Positions 51,637 through 61,107 are shown, counted from the stretch's first letter. The stretch: 64,000 nucleotides of DNA from an uncultured bacterium (GCA_947381965.1 CANCXX010000010.1:1-64000); one strand, 5' to 3'. Translations and numbers: made by a program. The notes: a model not told the origin generated them from the sequence alone.

Positions 51637-53145
51637 TCAGCTAACATGCAGGCTAATCACACTACACGCCGGAATGATAAAAGAAATTCCTTCATCTGTC
51701 ACGGCAAAGTCTTCAAAAGCTTTCCCCTTTACTTTTTCAGGCTCCTCAAACGTATTGTGTGCATGTATTTCTCCATTCAAAATTTCCGCCTTTACTTCTT
51801 TCGGCTTCTTCTTTGCAAATACGATTTCCACAAAATGTCTGTCTGAAACAGACAAATTTGCAAGTGTCACAAGGATGCTCCCATCTTCCTTCATAGATAC
51901 AGATTCCTGAAGTGCAGGCATTTCATATTCTTCCATACCGGTTGTTTCCTCTTCTGTAAGAAAGCTCTCCACAAGCTCCGCCCCCTGATGATCCTTATAC
52001 ATACGGAAGATATGATAAGTGGGCGTCAGAAGCATCTTGTCCCCTTCTGTAAGGATAACCGACTGCAAAACATTTACCATCTGGGCAATACATGCCATTT
52101 TTACTCTGTCACAATGTTTATTAAATATATTTAATGTCAGGGCCGCCACCAGTGCATCTCTCATGGTATTTTGCTGATACAAAAATCCTGGATTGGTTCC
52201 AGGTTCAACTTCATACCAGGTTCCCCATTCATCCACAATCAGCCCAATTTTCTTCTCCGGATCATATTGATCCATTATCGCGCCGTGAAGCCTAATCAGC
52301 TTATCCATATACAATGCTTTATCCATAGTCTGATACCAGGTCTTTTCATCAAAATCAGTGGCGCTGCCTTTGTTATCCCATCCGCCCGGGTGTACATAAT
52401 AATGAAGTGAAAGACCATCCATAAACCCATGGAAATCATTTTCCGGATGCGGGCTTGCATAGCAGGTTTCCAGCACCTTCTTTGTCCAATTGTCATCATC
52501 TGCATTTGGTCCGCCGCAAATCTTATTAATAGGAGCCGCCTTTCCATAGTGACGCACATAAGTCTGATACCGACGATAAAGGTTCCCATAATACTCCGGC
52601 GTCATATTTCCGCCACAGCCCCAGTTTTCATTTCCAATTCCAAAATAATCCACCCTCCAGGGCTTATCATGTCCATTTTCCCTGCGCATATCTGCCATAG
52701 GGGATATGCCGTCAAATGTCATATATTCCACCCACTCAGACATTTCCTTTACACTGCCGCTTCCTACATTGCCATTAATATAAGTTTTACACCCCAACTG
52801 CCTGCAAAGCTCAAAAAACTCATGGGTACCAAAGCTATTGTCCTCCAGCACGCCGCCCCAATGTGTATTTATCATCTTTTTCCTGTTTTTTTTCGGCCCT
52901 ATGCCATCCATCCAGTGGTATTCATCAGCAAAGCATCCCCCCGGCCAGCGAAGCACCGGAATCTGAATGTCCTTTAATGCCTCCACCACATCCGTACGCA
53001 TTCCGTTAATATTCGGAATACCCGAATCCTTCTTCACAAACAGACCTTCATAGATACATCTCCCCAAATGTTCTGAAAAGTGGCCATATATTTCAGGATT
53101 AATATGACCCTTTTTCTTCTTTTCATTAATATACAATTTCGCCAT
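51637..53145 (-). CDS. abfA: GH51 alpha-L-arabinofuranosidase
   Basis: Releases arabinose from arabinan, arabinoxylan or their oligosaccharides. 502 residues from ATG at 53145 (GGAGG 6 nt upstream). The opening [20 protein letters not shown] is the GH51 signature. Acid/base Glu in [13 protein letters not shown] (about 173) and nucleophile Glu in [16 protein letters not shown] (about 292). No signal peptide, so it acts on imported oligosaccharides. The C-terminal beta domain begins about 385. No arabinose transporter is adjacent. Confidence 0.95.
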   Translation of the reverse strand: MAKLYINEKKKKGHINPEIYGHFSEHLGRCIYEGLFVKKDSGIPNINGMRTDVVEALKDIQIPVLRWPGGCFADEYHWMDGIGPKKNRKKMINTHWGGVLEDNSFGTHEFFELCRQLGCKTYINGNVGSGSVKEMSEWVEYMTFDGISPMADMRRENGHDKPWRVDYFGIGNENWGCGGNMTPEYYGNLYRRYQTYVRHYGKAAPINKICGGPNADDDNWTKKVLETCYASPHPENDFHGFMDGLSLHYYVHPGGWDNKGSATDFDEKTWYQTMDKALYMDKLIRLHGAIMDQYDPEKKIGLIVDEWGTWYEVEPGTNPGFLYQQNTMRDALVAALTLNIFNKHCDRVKMACIAQMVNVLQSVILTEGDKMLLTPTYHIFRMYKDHQGAELVESFLTEEETTGMEEYEMPALQESVSMKEDGSILVTLANLSVSDRHFVEIVFAKKKPKEVKAEILNGEIHAHNTFEEPEKVKGKAFEDFAVTDEGISFIIPACSVISLHVS

Positions 53146-53337
53146 TGTTTTCCTCCAAAAGAGGCAGACTTTTTCTCCGCCTTCCATCCTTCATTTAAAG
53201 TGCATCTTGTCTTTATTTACTACATGTTATGCCTCTTTTCCTTCCTTGTCAATTATATTTTAGATTTTTGTATAATATTTTAGTTAATTATATTATATAA
53301 CATTATAATGTAATTGTATGAAAGCCTTAATTTACTT

Positions 53338-53376
53338 AAAAGTCCCCCTGATGTGAGAGCGCATCCGGGGGACTTT
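53338..53376 (-). terminator. Terminator of the ammonium transporter gene
   Basis: AAAGTCCCCC (53339-53348) pairs with GGGGGACTTT (53367-53376), with inner GATG/CATC, and a T run on the minus strand. It lies 37 nt after the amt stop. The remaining sequence to the arabinofuranosidase start is AT-rich with no gene. Confidence 0.85.
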
Positions 53377-53412
53377 CAATCTATATTCACTTAGGAGATA
53401 GAAGGCTTTATG

Positions 53413-55158
53413 CTATTCCACATCCTGCAAAGCCGCAAAATCTTCTTCGCCTGTGCGGACCTTCACTACTTTATCTACATTGTACACAAAAATTTTGCCG
53501 TCACCAATATGTCCTGTGTAAAGCGCCTTCTTTGCCGCCTCAATTACCGATTCTACCGGAATTTTGCTGACCACAACTTCCACCTTTACTTTAGGAAGCA
53601 AAGTTGCATCCATTTCAACGCCCCTGTACATTTCACCGGCCCCTTTCTGGACGCCGCAGCCCATAACCTGAGTAACCGTCATACCTGTCACGCCTAAATC
53701 ATTCATCGCTTTCTTCAAAGAGTCATATCTGGATAATTTAGCAATAATAGCCACCTTATATATTCCCGTAATTGAAAGGGGTGTTGTTACCACCTTGACT
53801 GCTGCATTTTTCTGTACTTCTGAGGCCTCTGTATAATCATCTGTTCCAAGATCCGTATTTTCATTAACCTCCATCGTCATGGTATTGGAAACATCCATTA
53901 TGCTAAAGCCGGAATAAGCGGAAGCCAGACCATGTTCACAGGAATCCAGTCCCACGATTTCTTCTTCCTCTGTAACTCTCAGCCCTATAAACACCTTTAT
54001 AACAAAAAATGCAATGGTAATCGTTACCGCAGTCCAGCCTGCCACTGCCCCAAACCCCAGAAACTGCAGACCCAGCTGTCTAAAACCACCGCCATAAAAA
54101 AGTCCTGTAATACTGTCATTGCCAGGAGCTGATGTGGTGGCAAAAAGTCCAACCGCAATTGTTCCCCAGATTCCATTCAGGCAATGAACCGCCACTGCGC
54201 CTACCGGGTCATCAATATGTAACTTATAATCCAAAAACCAGACACCAAACACTACCAGCAGTCCTGCCACCGCACCAATGACAAGTGAACCTGCCACATC
54301 CGTGACATCGCAGGGCGCCGTAATTGCTACAAGACCTGCAAGGGAAGCGTTCAGACACATAGACACATCCGGCTTTTTGTACTTAATCCATGTAAAAATC
54401 ATGCAGACTACCGTTGCAATTGCAGGCGCTACTGTAGTTGTCACAAACACAGAGCCAAGTTGTTCCACACTGGTACATGCCGCACCATTAAATCCATACC
54501 ATCCAAGCCACAGGATAAATACGCCAAGGCATCCAATTGGCAGATTATGTCCGGGAAAAGCATTTACTCTGGTCACATTTCCATCTTTGTCATTTACAAA
54601 CTTGCCAATCCGTGGTCCCAATATTTTGGCTCCTATCAGGGCCGAAATGCCGCCTACCATATGAATCGCGCAAGAGCCTGCAAAATCGTGGAATCCAGCT
54701 TGTGCCAGCCATCCTCCGCCCCAAATCCAGTGCGCTTCAACAGGATAAATGAGAGCCGATATAACCGCAGAATAGACACAATAAGACAAGAACTTTGTTC
54801 TTTCTGCCATTGCACCGGAAACAATTGTCGCTGTGGTCGCACAAAATACGAGATTAAATACAAAATTTGACCAGTCAAAGCTTTTATAACTGGAAAAAAT
54901 ATCAAATCCGGGCTTTCCGATAAGACCAGCCAAATCTTCTCCCAGTAAAAGCCCAAATCCAATCAGGATAAAAACAACTGTTCCAATGCAGAAGTCCATC
55001 AGATTTTTCATCAGAATGTTCCCTGCGTTTTTGGCTCTGGTAAAACCTGTCTCCACCATTGCAAATCCTGCCTGCATCCAGAACACCAGCGCAGCGCCAA
55101 TCAGAAACCAGACACCAAACACCTGTCCGTTTACAGCACTTAAAATTTCTTCACTCAT
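53413..55158 (-). CDS. amt: Ammonium transporter fused to a P-II signalling domain
   Basis: 581 residues. Residues 1-425 are an Amt/Rh channel with 11 membrane helices (VFWMQAGFAMVETGFTRAKN at the start; DFAGSCAIHMVGG and the pore His in GAVAVHCLNGIWG). After a linker, about 465-581 is a complete P-II domain (GIYKVAIIAKLSRYDSLKKA; GMTVTQVMGCGVQKG; GHIGDGKIFVYNVDKVVKVR). The T-loop reads YRGVEMD where GlnB/GlnK have YRGAEY, so the uridylylated Tyr is Met. The fused P-II should gate the channel by ATP/ADP/2-oxoglutarate. GAGGAGG precedes the ATG. The leader holds two terminators and an ANTAR-type motif. Confidence 0.95.
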   Translation of the reverse strand: MSEEILSAVNGQVFGVWFLIGAALVFWMQAGFAMVETGFTRAKNAGNILMKNLMDFCIGTVVFILIGFGLLLGEDLAGLIGKPGFDIFSSYKSFDWSNFVFNLVFCATTATIVSGAMAERTKFLSYCVYSAVISALIYPVEAHWIWGGGWLAQAGFHDFAGSCAIHMVGGISALIGAKILGPRIGKFVNDKDGNVTRVNAFPGHNLPIGCLGVFILWLGWYGFNGAACTSVEQLGSVFVTTTVAPAIATVVCMIFTWIKYKKPDVSMCLNASLAGLVAITAPCDVTDVAGSLVIGAVAGLLVVFGVWFLDYKLHIDDPVGAVAVHCLNGIWGTIAVGLFATTSAPGNDSITGLFYGGGFRQLGLQFLGFGAVAGWTAVTITIAFFVIKVFIGLRVTEEEEIVGLDSCEHGLASAYSGFSIMDVSNTMTMEVNENTDLGTDDYTEASEVQKNAAVKVVTTPLSITGIYKVAIIAKLSRYDSLKKAMNDLGVTGMTVTQVMGCGVQKGAGEMYRGVEMDATLLPKVKVEVVVSKIPVESVIEAAKKALYTGHIGDGKIFVYNVDKVVKVRTGEEDFAALQDVE

Positions 55159-55176
55159 AATTTTTCCTCCTCACAT

Positions 55177-55230
55177 AAAAATGCGGATACAAAGGTTCTT
55201 CACTTATAAGCTCCTTTGCTCCGCATTTTT
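55177..55230 (-). promoter_or_regulatory. Attenuator with ANTAR-type RNA motif in the amt leader
   Basis: Minus strand AAAAATGCGGA (55220-55230) pairs with TCCGCATTTTT (55177-55187), with inner CAAAGG/CCTTTG, giving a terminator 19 nt before amt. Its 5' half contains AGCAAAGGAGCTT (55208-55220), matching the AGCAANGRRGCUY pattern as I recall it for ANTAR antiterminators (EutV type): an AGC/GCT stem with a six-base loop having A at 1 and G at 4. Forming that hairpin would break the terminator stem. Only one such hairpin is clear; a second (AAG...CTT) is weak. Confidence 0.6.
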
Positions 55231-55248
55231 AAAAATATATGTTAATCG

Positions 55249-55280
55249 AAAAAGGCACTGTGGTTATTCCACAGCGCCTT
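55249..55280 (-). terminator. Second terminator hairpin in the amt leader
   Basis: Minus strand AAGGCGCTGTGG pairs with CCACAGTGCCTT across AATAA (55252-55280), followed by TTTTT. It terminates the upstream GNAT gene, but because the amt promoter (55296-55324) lies before it, amt transcripts must also pass it. Confidence 0.7.
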
Positions 55281-55295
55281 CGCCTTACGTATTGC

Positions 55296-55324
55296 ATAAT
55301 AACACCCTGTTTATTTTCTGTCAA
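55296..55324 (-). promoter_or_regulatory. Promoter of the amt transcript
   Basis: Minus-strand TTGACA (55319-55324), 17-nt spacer, TATTAT (55296-55301). Located just after the stop codon of the GNAT gene. Confidence 0.7.
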
Positions 55325-55331
55325 CTCCTTT

Positions 55332-56252
55332 TTATAGATTTTTCACAAACAGTTTATAATTGCGGTTAACTTCAATCACATCACGCTCAAACACAAATCC
55401 CAGCTTTGTCAGCAGACGACGGGATTTTTGGTTCTTTTCCTTGACCATTGCCTGTATTTTCCCAAATTCCAGCTCTTCCCTTGCGTACCTTAATATGGCT
55501 GAGCATACTTCATATCCATATCCCTGATGCTGATGAAAAACATCTATTACAAACCCCAGCTCCGGAAGCTCATATCCCTCCCGCACACTAAGGCCTGCCC
55601 GTCCAATCACTTCATCTGTACTTTTCAGAATAACGGTCCACAGACCATAACCATAAAATCCATAAACCTGATCAATATATGCTCTCATATAAGCCTGTTC
55701 CGCTTCCTTCTCTTTATATAAATCTTCCATGTAAAAAGTAATAGACGGCTCTTCATAAATTCTGTAAAACTCATTCACATCTTCCACAGTGCTCTCGCGT
55801 ACTTTAAGTCTGTCTGTTTCCAGGATATCCCACGGAAGTCCGGCAAGCCTTCTGTAGGCTTCTTCATAAGACCGGTATTCCAGCATAAATACATCCTCCA
55901 CCCCATACCGAACTTTGGGAATGCTGATATCTTTGTTTTTTTCATGATAAAGAACAACTACATACCACCCTTGCTGTAAAAAGCTCTGAATTGTTTCCGG
56001 TTCGTCCGCAATAATAAGCGTATCCTTCATACTTATTCCCCTGTCTGCCACGCATCCGCCGCTAGCATTCCCCCTATCGTCTGCCTGTTTGTCCCCTTTC
56101 AAGCCTCCCTCTGTACCCGGAACCTCCTTTAAGGCTTTGCTAAGCAGGACTTGCACCTGATGGGATTCCACTTTCGCCTGTATTTCCCCCACACGCTCTG
56201 CTAATATTTCATAATAATATTCAGACAGCACAAACTGAATATATTTTATCAT
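55332..56252 (-). CDS. GNAT family acetyltransferase with extra N-terminal domain
   Basis: 306 residues from ATG at 56252 (AAGGA 7 nt upstream). The C-terminal part (about 140-306) is a RimJ/RimL-like GNAT: DRLKVRESTVEDVNEFYRIY, then FVIDVFHQHQGYGYEVCSAI (acetyl-CoA loop) and EKNQKSRRLLTKLGFVFERD. The N-terminal 130 residues (DTLIIADEPETIQSFLQQGW) look like a small Rossmann/HAD-like segment of unknown role. Substrate unknown. Divergent from the cyclophilin gene. Confidence 0.85.
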   Translation of the reverse strand: MIKYIQFVLSEYYYEILAERVGEIQAKVESHQVQVLLSKALKEVPGTEGGLKGDKQADDRGNASGGCVADRGISMKDTLIIADEPETIQSFLQQGWYVVVLYHEKNKDISIPKVRYGVEDVFMLEYRSYEEAYRRLAGLPWDILETDRLKVRESTVEDVNEFYRIYEEPSITFYMEDLYKEKEAEQAYMRAYIDQVYGFYGYGLWTVILKSTDEVIGRAGLSVREGYELPELGFVIDVFHQHQGYGYEVCSAILRYAREELEFGKIQAMVKEKNQKSRRLLTKLGFVFERDVIEVNRNYKLFVKNL

Positions 56253-56339
56253 TGTAATGTCCTTCCCCTTCATATAAAATAAATACCGTAACTATTATAA
56301 TATGATATGGCATAAATGAAAAGAAAGGAAATAACACTT

Positions 56340-56861
56340 ATGGCGCAAAATCCAATTGTAACGTTTACTATGGAAAATGGAGACACTTTCAAGGCGGAGC
56401 TTTATCCTGATATCGCTCCCATATCTGTAAACAACTTTATCAGCCTGATAAACAAAAATTTCTATGATGGACTTTACTTTCACCGGGTTATCCGTGGATT
56501 TATGATTCAGGGCGGGGACCCGGAAGGCAATGGCTGTGGTGGTCCGGGTTATAGTATCAAAGGCGAGTTCTCTGCTAACGGCGTAGAAAACAACCTAAAG
56601 CATACAGAAGGCGTTCTTTCCATGGCAAGAAGCATGGCTCCTGACTCGGCAGGCTCCCAGTTTTTTATTATGCACAAAAACGCCCCTCATTTGGACGGCT
56701 CTTATGCAGCTTTCGGAAAGATAATAGAGGGAATGGAAAATGTAAATAAAATTGCTGAAACCCCTACTGGTTATTCTGACAGACCACTGGAAGACCAGGT
56801 AATGAAGACTGTCACTGTTGAAACATTTGGGATCCAATATCCGGAACCTGACAAGCTCTAA
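56340..56861 (+). CDS. Cyclophilin-type peptidyl-prolyl isomerase
   Basis: 173 residues from ATG at 56340 (AAAGGA upstream; an ATG eight codons earlier lies upstream of that site). Core cyclophilin motifs: YFHRVIRGFMIQGGDPEGNG (about 49-68) including the catalytic Arg, SAGSQFFIMHKNAPHLDG (about 102-119) and the YAAFGKIIEGMENV segment. No signal peptide, so cytoplasmic; catalyses cis-trans isomerisation of prolyl bonds in folding proteins. Monocistronic. Confidence 0.95.
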   Translation: MAQNPIVTFTMENGDTFKAELYPDIAPISVNNFISLINKNFYDGLYFHRVIRGFMIQGGDPEGNGCGGPGYSIKGEFSANGVENNLKHTEGVLSMARSMAPDSAGSQFFIMHKNAPHLDGSYAAFGKIIEGMENVNKIAETPTGYSDRPLEDQVMKTVTVETFGIQYPEPDKL

Positions 56862-57477
56862 AAACTTTTCCGAAAAGTCTTATCCGGTACTGTCCAGCAG
56901 AATTTATTAAAAAGTGATTGTGTGACCCATTATCTCCCAAATTACTTTTATGTTTACTTATTTGCACAAAAGTCATGTGCAAAACGAAACATCCGGAATT
57001 TGGGATGATAATGGGTTCAGATTTTTTGGACATTTTTCCTTCTTCAATCCTAAAAATTATAAAATCATTAACATAATTTTCCCTGTCATGTCCGGGCAGG
57101 GCGTTCATATTCTGTTCATATTTAATTTAAAAAAACTTAATTACCATTACATTCTTTAGACATTTCTCTCCCCTATACTAATACCATAAGATACAGCAAG
57201 GAACAAAACAAGCGACAGCTTCAAAGTAATTGATTTATTAATAACTTTTTCATAATAAATGCCAGGTAAACTTAGTTTATCTGGCATCCTCCCTTTTTAA
57301 GAAAAATTTATTCTTTTTTAATTTTTTTCTTGTGCTATTCTTCTTTTTCCTGTATATTATTACTTGTAAAAATAATCACATTGCTATAAGCCTGGGACAT
57401 CCAACGGGGGATCTGTAACAGGCGTATTTTTTGTGAAAACAGCCGTTTAAAAGCAGCCTTAAAATGGAGGATAAGTT
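56862..57477. other. Intergenic region with an isolated hairpin
   Basis: About 615 bp without a believable gene. A 13-bp hairpin ATGCCAGGTAAAC (57259-57271) with GTTTATCTGGCAT (57275-57287) followed by CCTCCCTTTTT looks like a terminator in the plus direction, 400 nt after the cyclophilin gene. From 57330 on lies the promoter and a ~110-nt leader of the symporter gene containing short hairpins (CCTG...CAGG around 57391-57422) that match no riboswitch I know. Confidence 0.45.
57330..57358 (+). promoter_or_regulatory. Promoter of the sodium/alanine symporter gene
   Basis: TTGTGC (57330-57335), 17-nt spacer, TATATT (57353-57358), leaving a leader of about 110 nt before the start codon. Confidence 0.55.
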
Positions 57478-58986
57478 ATGGAAAATCTAATGAACACAAT
57501 TGCAAAAGTTAATGATGCCATAAATGGTGTCGTATGGGGCATACCCATGTTGGTGCTTATTATAGGCACAGGTATTTATCTGACGGTTGGAATGAAGTTC
57601 TTCCAAATCACCCGGATTGGCCACTGGATGAACGAAACCTTTTTGGCCATCTTTAAGAAAAAGCATGTTACAGCCCACACCGGAAAGGAAGAAAGCTCTA
57701 TTTCCCAGTTTCAGGCCCTTTCTACCGCTCTTGCCGCCACCATAGGCGTGGGCAATATCGCCGGTGTGTCAGGCGCCATTATCACTGGCGGAGCAGGCGC
57801 CGTATTCTGGATGTGGCTTTCCGCACTGTTTGGCATGATGACAAATTATTCCGAAAATGTACTTGGCATCTACTACCGCCGCAAAAATGCAAAGAACGAA
57901 TGGTCTGGCGGAGCAATGTACTATCTGCAGGACGGACTGAAAGAGAAAAAAGTTATTGGCCCTTTAGCAAAGCCTCTCGCTATCCTGTTTGCCATTTTCT
58001 GCGTATTTGCCTCTTTTGGTATCGGCAATATGACCCAGGTACATGAAATCGCCAGCTCCCTGCAGGATACCTTCCGTATTCCTCCCATTGCCACCGGTAT
58101 AATTATTTCGGTGATTGCCGCGCTGGTCATCTTAGGCGGCATTAAGACAATCGGAAGCGTAACGGAAAAAATTGTTCCTTTTATGGCATGTGCCTACATA
58201 CTTGGAACCATTATTGTTCTTGTTATGAACATCACTTCCGTCCCTGCCGTGTTTGGCGCCATCTTTACCAACGCCTTTGGACTTCGTCCTATTGCCGGGG
58301 CAACCGCAGGCATTATGATTAAACAGGCAATGACCATGGGCTTTAAACGGGGCGTATTCTCTAATGAAGCCGGCCTTGGTTCTTCGGTTATGGTACATTC
58401 CGCTTCCAATGTAAAAGAACCCATTATTCAGGGAATGTGGGGTATTTTTGAAGTTTTCTTTGATACAATTGTTGTGTGTACTTTGACAGCTTTTACTGTT
58501 TTAAGCTCCGGCCTGATTGATTTGGATACAGGAAAAGTCCTTACCGAATCCACTGGCGCATCTCTTGTAAGTGAAGCCCTCTCTGAGGGGCTTGGAACCC
58601 TTGCAGGAGGTTTTGTGGCGATTGCCATTTGCCTGTTCGCCTTCTCGACGGTTTTAGGCTGGTCTTTCTACGGAACCAAATCCTGCGAATACTTATTTGG
58701 AACCAGAGCAACTATTATTTACAAAATCGTTTTTGTTGTCTGCATTATTTTTGGGGCAACCATGAGTTTTGATTTAGCCTGGGCAATTGCCGACACTTTA
58801 AACGCACTTATGGCTATCCCTAACCTGATTGGCGTGCTTGCGCTTTCCGGTACCGTATTTGCCATTACAAAGAATTATCTGGCACGAAAAGTCACCAGAA
58901 CAGATATACACGCAAAACCTATGCTTTCTTTTGACCCGGCAATCCAAAAAATGCAGGAAGAAGCTTTAAAACAGGAGGAAGCATAA
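57478..58986 (+). CDS. Sodium:alanine (AGCS family) symporter
   Basis: 502 residues with about 11 membrane helices. Family marks: TIGVGNIAGVSGAIITGGAG (about 87-106), SGGAMYYLQDGLKEK, and KRGVFSNEAGLGSSVMVHSA (about 287-306). Imports alanine or glycine with Na+. GGAGG 6 nt before the ATG. Single gene with a long leader and followed by a bidirectional terminator shared with fba. Confidence 0.95.
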   Translation: MENLMNTIAKVNDAINGVVWGIPMLVLIIGTGIYLTVGMKFFQITRIGHWMNETFLAIFKKKHVTAHTGKEESSISQFQALSTALAATIGVGNIAGVSGAIITGGAGAVFWMWLSALFGMMTNYSENVLGIYYRRKNAKNEWSGGAMYYLQDGLKEKKVIGPLAKPLAILFAIFCVFASFGIGNMTQVHEIASSLQDTFRIPPIATGIIISVIAALVILGGIKTIGSVTEKIVPFMACAYILGTIIVLVMNITSVPAVFGAIFTNAFGLRPIAGATAGIMIKQAMTMGFKRGVFSNEAGLGSSVMVHSASNVKEPIIQGMWGIFEVFFDTIVVCTLTAFTVLSSGLIDLDTGKVLTESTGASLVSEALSEGLGTLAGGFVAIAICLFAFSTVLGWSFYGTKSCEYLFGTRATIIYKIVFVVCIIFGATMSFDLAWAIADTLNALMAIPNLIGVLALSGTVFAITKNYLARKVTRTDIHAKPMLSFDPAIQKMQEEALKQEEA

Positions 58987-59053
58987 AGCTTACTACGACA
59001 TATTTCCGCTGCACGGCGAGTAGAGAAGTTCCATCTTCCCTACCCGTGCGCAT

Positions 59054-59088
59054 AAAAAAGAACTGCCCCTGAAAGGCAGTTCCTTTTT
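59054..59088. terminator. Bidirectional terminator between the symporter and fba genes
   Basis: GAACTGCC (59060-59067) pairs with GGCAGTTC (59075-59082), flanked by A6 and T5 runs. It serves both convergent genes. Confidence 0.9.
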
Positions 59089-59135
59089 ATGTAGCCGTCT
59101 GTAGCAAATGACGGCATATATTTCTTAAATTTTCA

Positions 59136-59999
59136 TCAAGCCTTGTCAATGGAACCAAATATTTCCATTTTTTCCTTAACGGTAGCCTTGATTGCTTCAA
59201 AGCCAGGTGCAAGAAGTTTACGTGGATCAAATCCCTTTCCTTCCTGATCCTTGCCTGCCTCAATGTATTTACGTGTAGCCGCTGCAAAAGATAACTGGCA
59301 CTCTGTATTAACATTAATCTTGGCAACGCCTAAAGAAATTGCCTTCTGGATCATATCTGTAGGAATGCCTGTACCGCCATGAAGAACCAGAGGCATATCC
59401 CCTGTAAGCTGCTGAACGGCATCCAGTGTTTCAAAGGATAAACCTTTCCAGTTTGCAGGATATTTGCCATGGATGTTTCCAATACCTGCTGCCAGGAAGT
59501 CAACGCCCAGATCTGCAATTGCCTTGCATTCGTTAGGGTCTGCACATTCGCCCATTCCCACTACGCCGTCTTCTTCTCCACCGATAGAGCCAACTTCTGC
59601 CTCAATGGAAATTCCTTTTTCATGAGCAGCAGCAACCAGCTCCTTGGTCTTAGCCACATTCTCTTCAATAGGATAATGGGAACCATCAAACATTACAGAA
59701 GAGAAGCCGGCTTCAATACATTTGTAGCAGTGTTCATAGCTGCCATGATCCAGGTGAAGCGCTACGGGAACTGTAATATTCTGGTCTTTAATAAGGCCAT
59801 TTACCATGCCCACTACCACATCATATCCGCCCATGTATTTTCCTGCGCCCTCAGACACACCAAGAATAACAGGGGAATTATTTTCCTGTGCTGTTAAAAG
59901 GATGGCTTTGGTCCATTCCAGATTGTTAATGTTAAACTGGCCAACTGCATAATGACCTGCTTTTGCTTTTTGAAGCATCTCTGTTGCTGAAACTAACAT
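59136..59999 (-). CDS. fba: Class II fructose-1,6-bisphosphate aldolase
   Basis: Cleaves fructose 1,6-bisphosphate to dihydroxyacetone phosphate and glyceraldehyde 3-phosphate. 287 residues. Metal-binding and active-site segments: ALHLDHGSYEHCYKCI (about 80-95), GSIGGEEDGVVG, GNIHGKYPANWKGL (about 177-190) and VLHGGTGIP (about 208-216), followed by KINVNTECQLSFAAATRKYI. Zinc-dependent, cytoplasmic, glycolytic. The promoter is at 60043-60071. Confidence 0.95.
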   Translation of the reverse strand: MLVSATEMLQKAKAGHYAVGQFNINNLEWTKAILLTAQENNSPVILGVSEGAGKYMGGYDVVVGMVNGLIKDQNITVPVALHLDHGSYEHCYKCIEAGFSSVMFDGSHYPIEENVAKTKELVAAAHEKGISIEAEVGSIGGEEDGVVGMGECADPNECKAIADLGVDFLAAGIGNIHGKYPANWKGLSFETLDAVQQLTGDMPLVLHGGTGIPTDMIQKAISLGVAKINVNTECQLSFAAATRKYIEAGKDQEGKGFDPRKLLAPGFEAIKATVKEKMEIFGSIDKA

Positions 60000-60042
60000 T
60001 TCCTTTACCTCCGTTAAAATAATAACATTCTCGCCTTTTCCT

Positions 60043-60071
60043 ATTATAACCTATTCCACAAAAAAATGGAA
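60043..60071 (-). promoter_or_regulatory. Promoter of fba
   Basis: Minus-strand TTCCAT (60066-60071), 17-nt spacer, perfect TATAAT (60043-60048), about 45 nt before the start codon. Confidence 0.6.
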
Positions 60072-60155
60072 CAATAATTAATCATATTTCCTAAATTTTG
60101 TAACCATACAGTCGCTGTTCGTATTCTCCCTCTGCCTGCAGACAATTAATATCAT

Positions 60156-61055
60156 TTAATCATTGGGTACACGGATGCTAAGGGCCTGTCTGCAATTCTC
60201 AATCCTTACCTCCCTGTGCTTTCCCCCAAATTCTCCATCCAGTGTCCAGGAAATCTCCTCTTTGGAGGTAAAACTGATGCTGGACGCTTTAAAACAATAC
60301 ATACAATCCGTATTAATATTCCTGTTAAGAAGGGCCGCCATAATCAGATTAAGTTCCATGGCATTTGCCGGTTTTTTTATCAGCGTTACCTCAAACTCCC
60401 CATCGTCCAGCTCTACAAAGTTTCCGGTAATACGTTTAAATCCTCCGACAGAAGTGGAATTTGTAATCATTCCAAATAAAAACTCATCCTCCACCACAAA
60501 GTCGCCGCTCTCAACCTTCAAGCAATATGATTTAATCTGGGACAGCCTTCGCATTCCCTCTAATATATATGCCATATGTCCCAAAACATTCTTTGCATCC
60601 TGGGGGGTTTCGTAGGACACCTCCGTAAAAATCCCAAATGCCGCAATGTAAACAAAGAAGTCATCATTAAACGCCCCAATATCACAGTCAAAAACCTTTC
60701 CCTCCACAGCAGTCAAAGCCGCACTTAACATATTTTTAGGGATATGAAGACTGTCTGCAAAATCATTGGTGCTTCCTGACGGCACATAACCAATGGGAAG
60801 TTTCCTCTCACACTGCATCATTCCTGTTACAACTTCGTCCAGCGTGCCATCTCCTCCGCTACAGACTATCAAATCATAAAATCCCAGCCTGCGCTCCTTT
60901 ACCGCCAAAAGCCCGTCACCCTTTGTCTGGGTAGGATAAACGGTAACTTCGTAACCTGCTTTCGTAAATATATCAATAATATCCAGTAGCGCCCCCCTTA
61001 TTCTAGCCTTTCCAGCCTTGGGATTATAGATAAAAAGCATCTTTTTCTTTTCCAT
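60156..61055 (-). CDS. Diacylglycerol/lipid kinase family protein (YegS/DgkB type)
   Basis: 299 residues from ATG at 61055 (AGGGGG 7 nt upstream). ATP-binding segment FIYNPKAGKAR (about 8-18), catalytic GGDGTLDEVVTGM (about 64-76) and PSGSTNDFADSL (about 88-99) are the DAGK signature. Phosphorylates diacylglycerol or a related lipid at the membrane, recycling it into phospholipid synthesis. Follows the Crh-like gene's terminator on the same strand. Confidence 0.9.
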   Translation of the reverse strand: MEKKKMLFIYNPKAGKARIRGALLDIIDIFTKAGYEVTVYPTQTKGDGLLAVKERRLGFYDLIVCSGGDGTLDEVVTGMMQCERKLPIGYVPSGSTNDFADSLHIPKNMLSAALTAVEGKVFDCDIGAFNDDFFVYIAAFGIFTEVSYETPQDAKNVLGHMAYILEGMRRLSQIKSYCLKVESGDFVVEDEFLFGMITNSTSVGGFKRITGNFVELDDGEFEVTLIKKPANAMELNLIMAALLNRNINTDCMYCFKASSISFTSKEEISWTLDGEFGGKHREVRIENCRQALSIRVPND

Positions 61056-61079
61056 TATCATACCCCCTTATATATTGGG

Positions 61080-61107
61080 AAAAAGAGCAAAGCCTGGGCT
61101 TTGCTCT
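61080..61107 (-). terminator. Terminator of the murB-rapZ-whiA-HPr transcript
   Basis: AGAGCAAAGC (61084-61093) pairs with GCTTTGCTCT (61098-61107); TTTTT follows on the minus strand. Confidence 0.85.

Noticed and set aside
52310-52335. Target site for the presumed guide next to the TnpB-like gene
   Set aside because: CTTTATCCAT matches the segment for only 10 nt and lies inside the arabinofuranosidase coding sequence, where it is explained by codons for Met-Asp-Lys.
56950-57159. 69-codon plus-strand frame after the cyclophilin gene
   Set aside because: No ribosome site or recognisable features; AT-rich intergenic sequence.
57380-57477. Glycine riboswitch before the sodium/alanine symporter
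   Set aside because: The leader has hairpins, but the conserved glycine-aptamer elements are not present.
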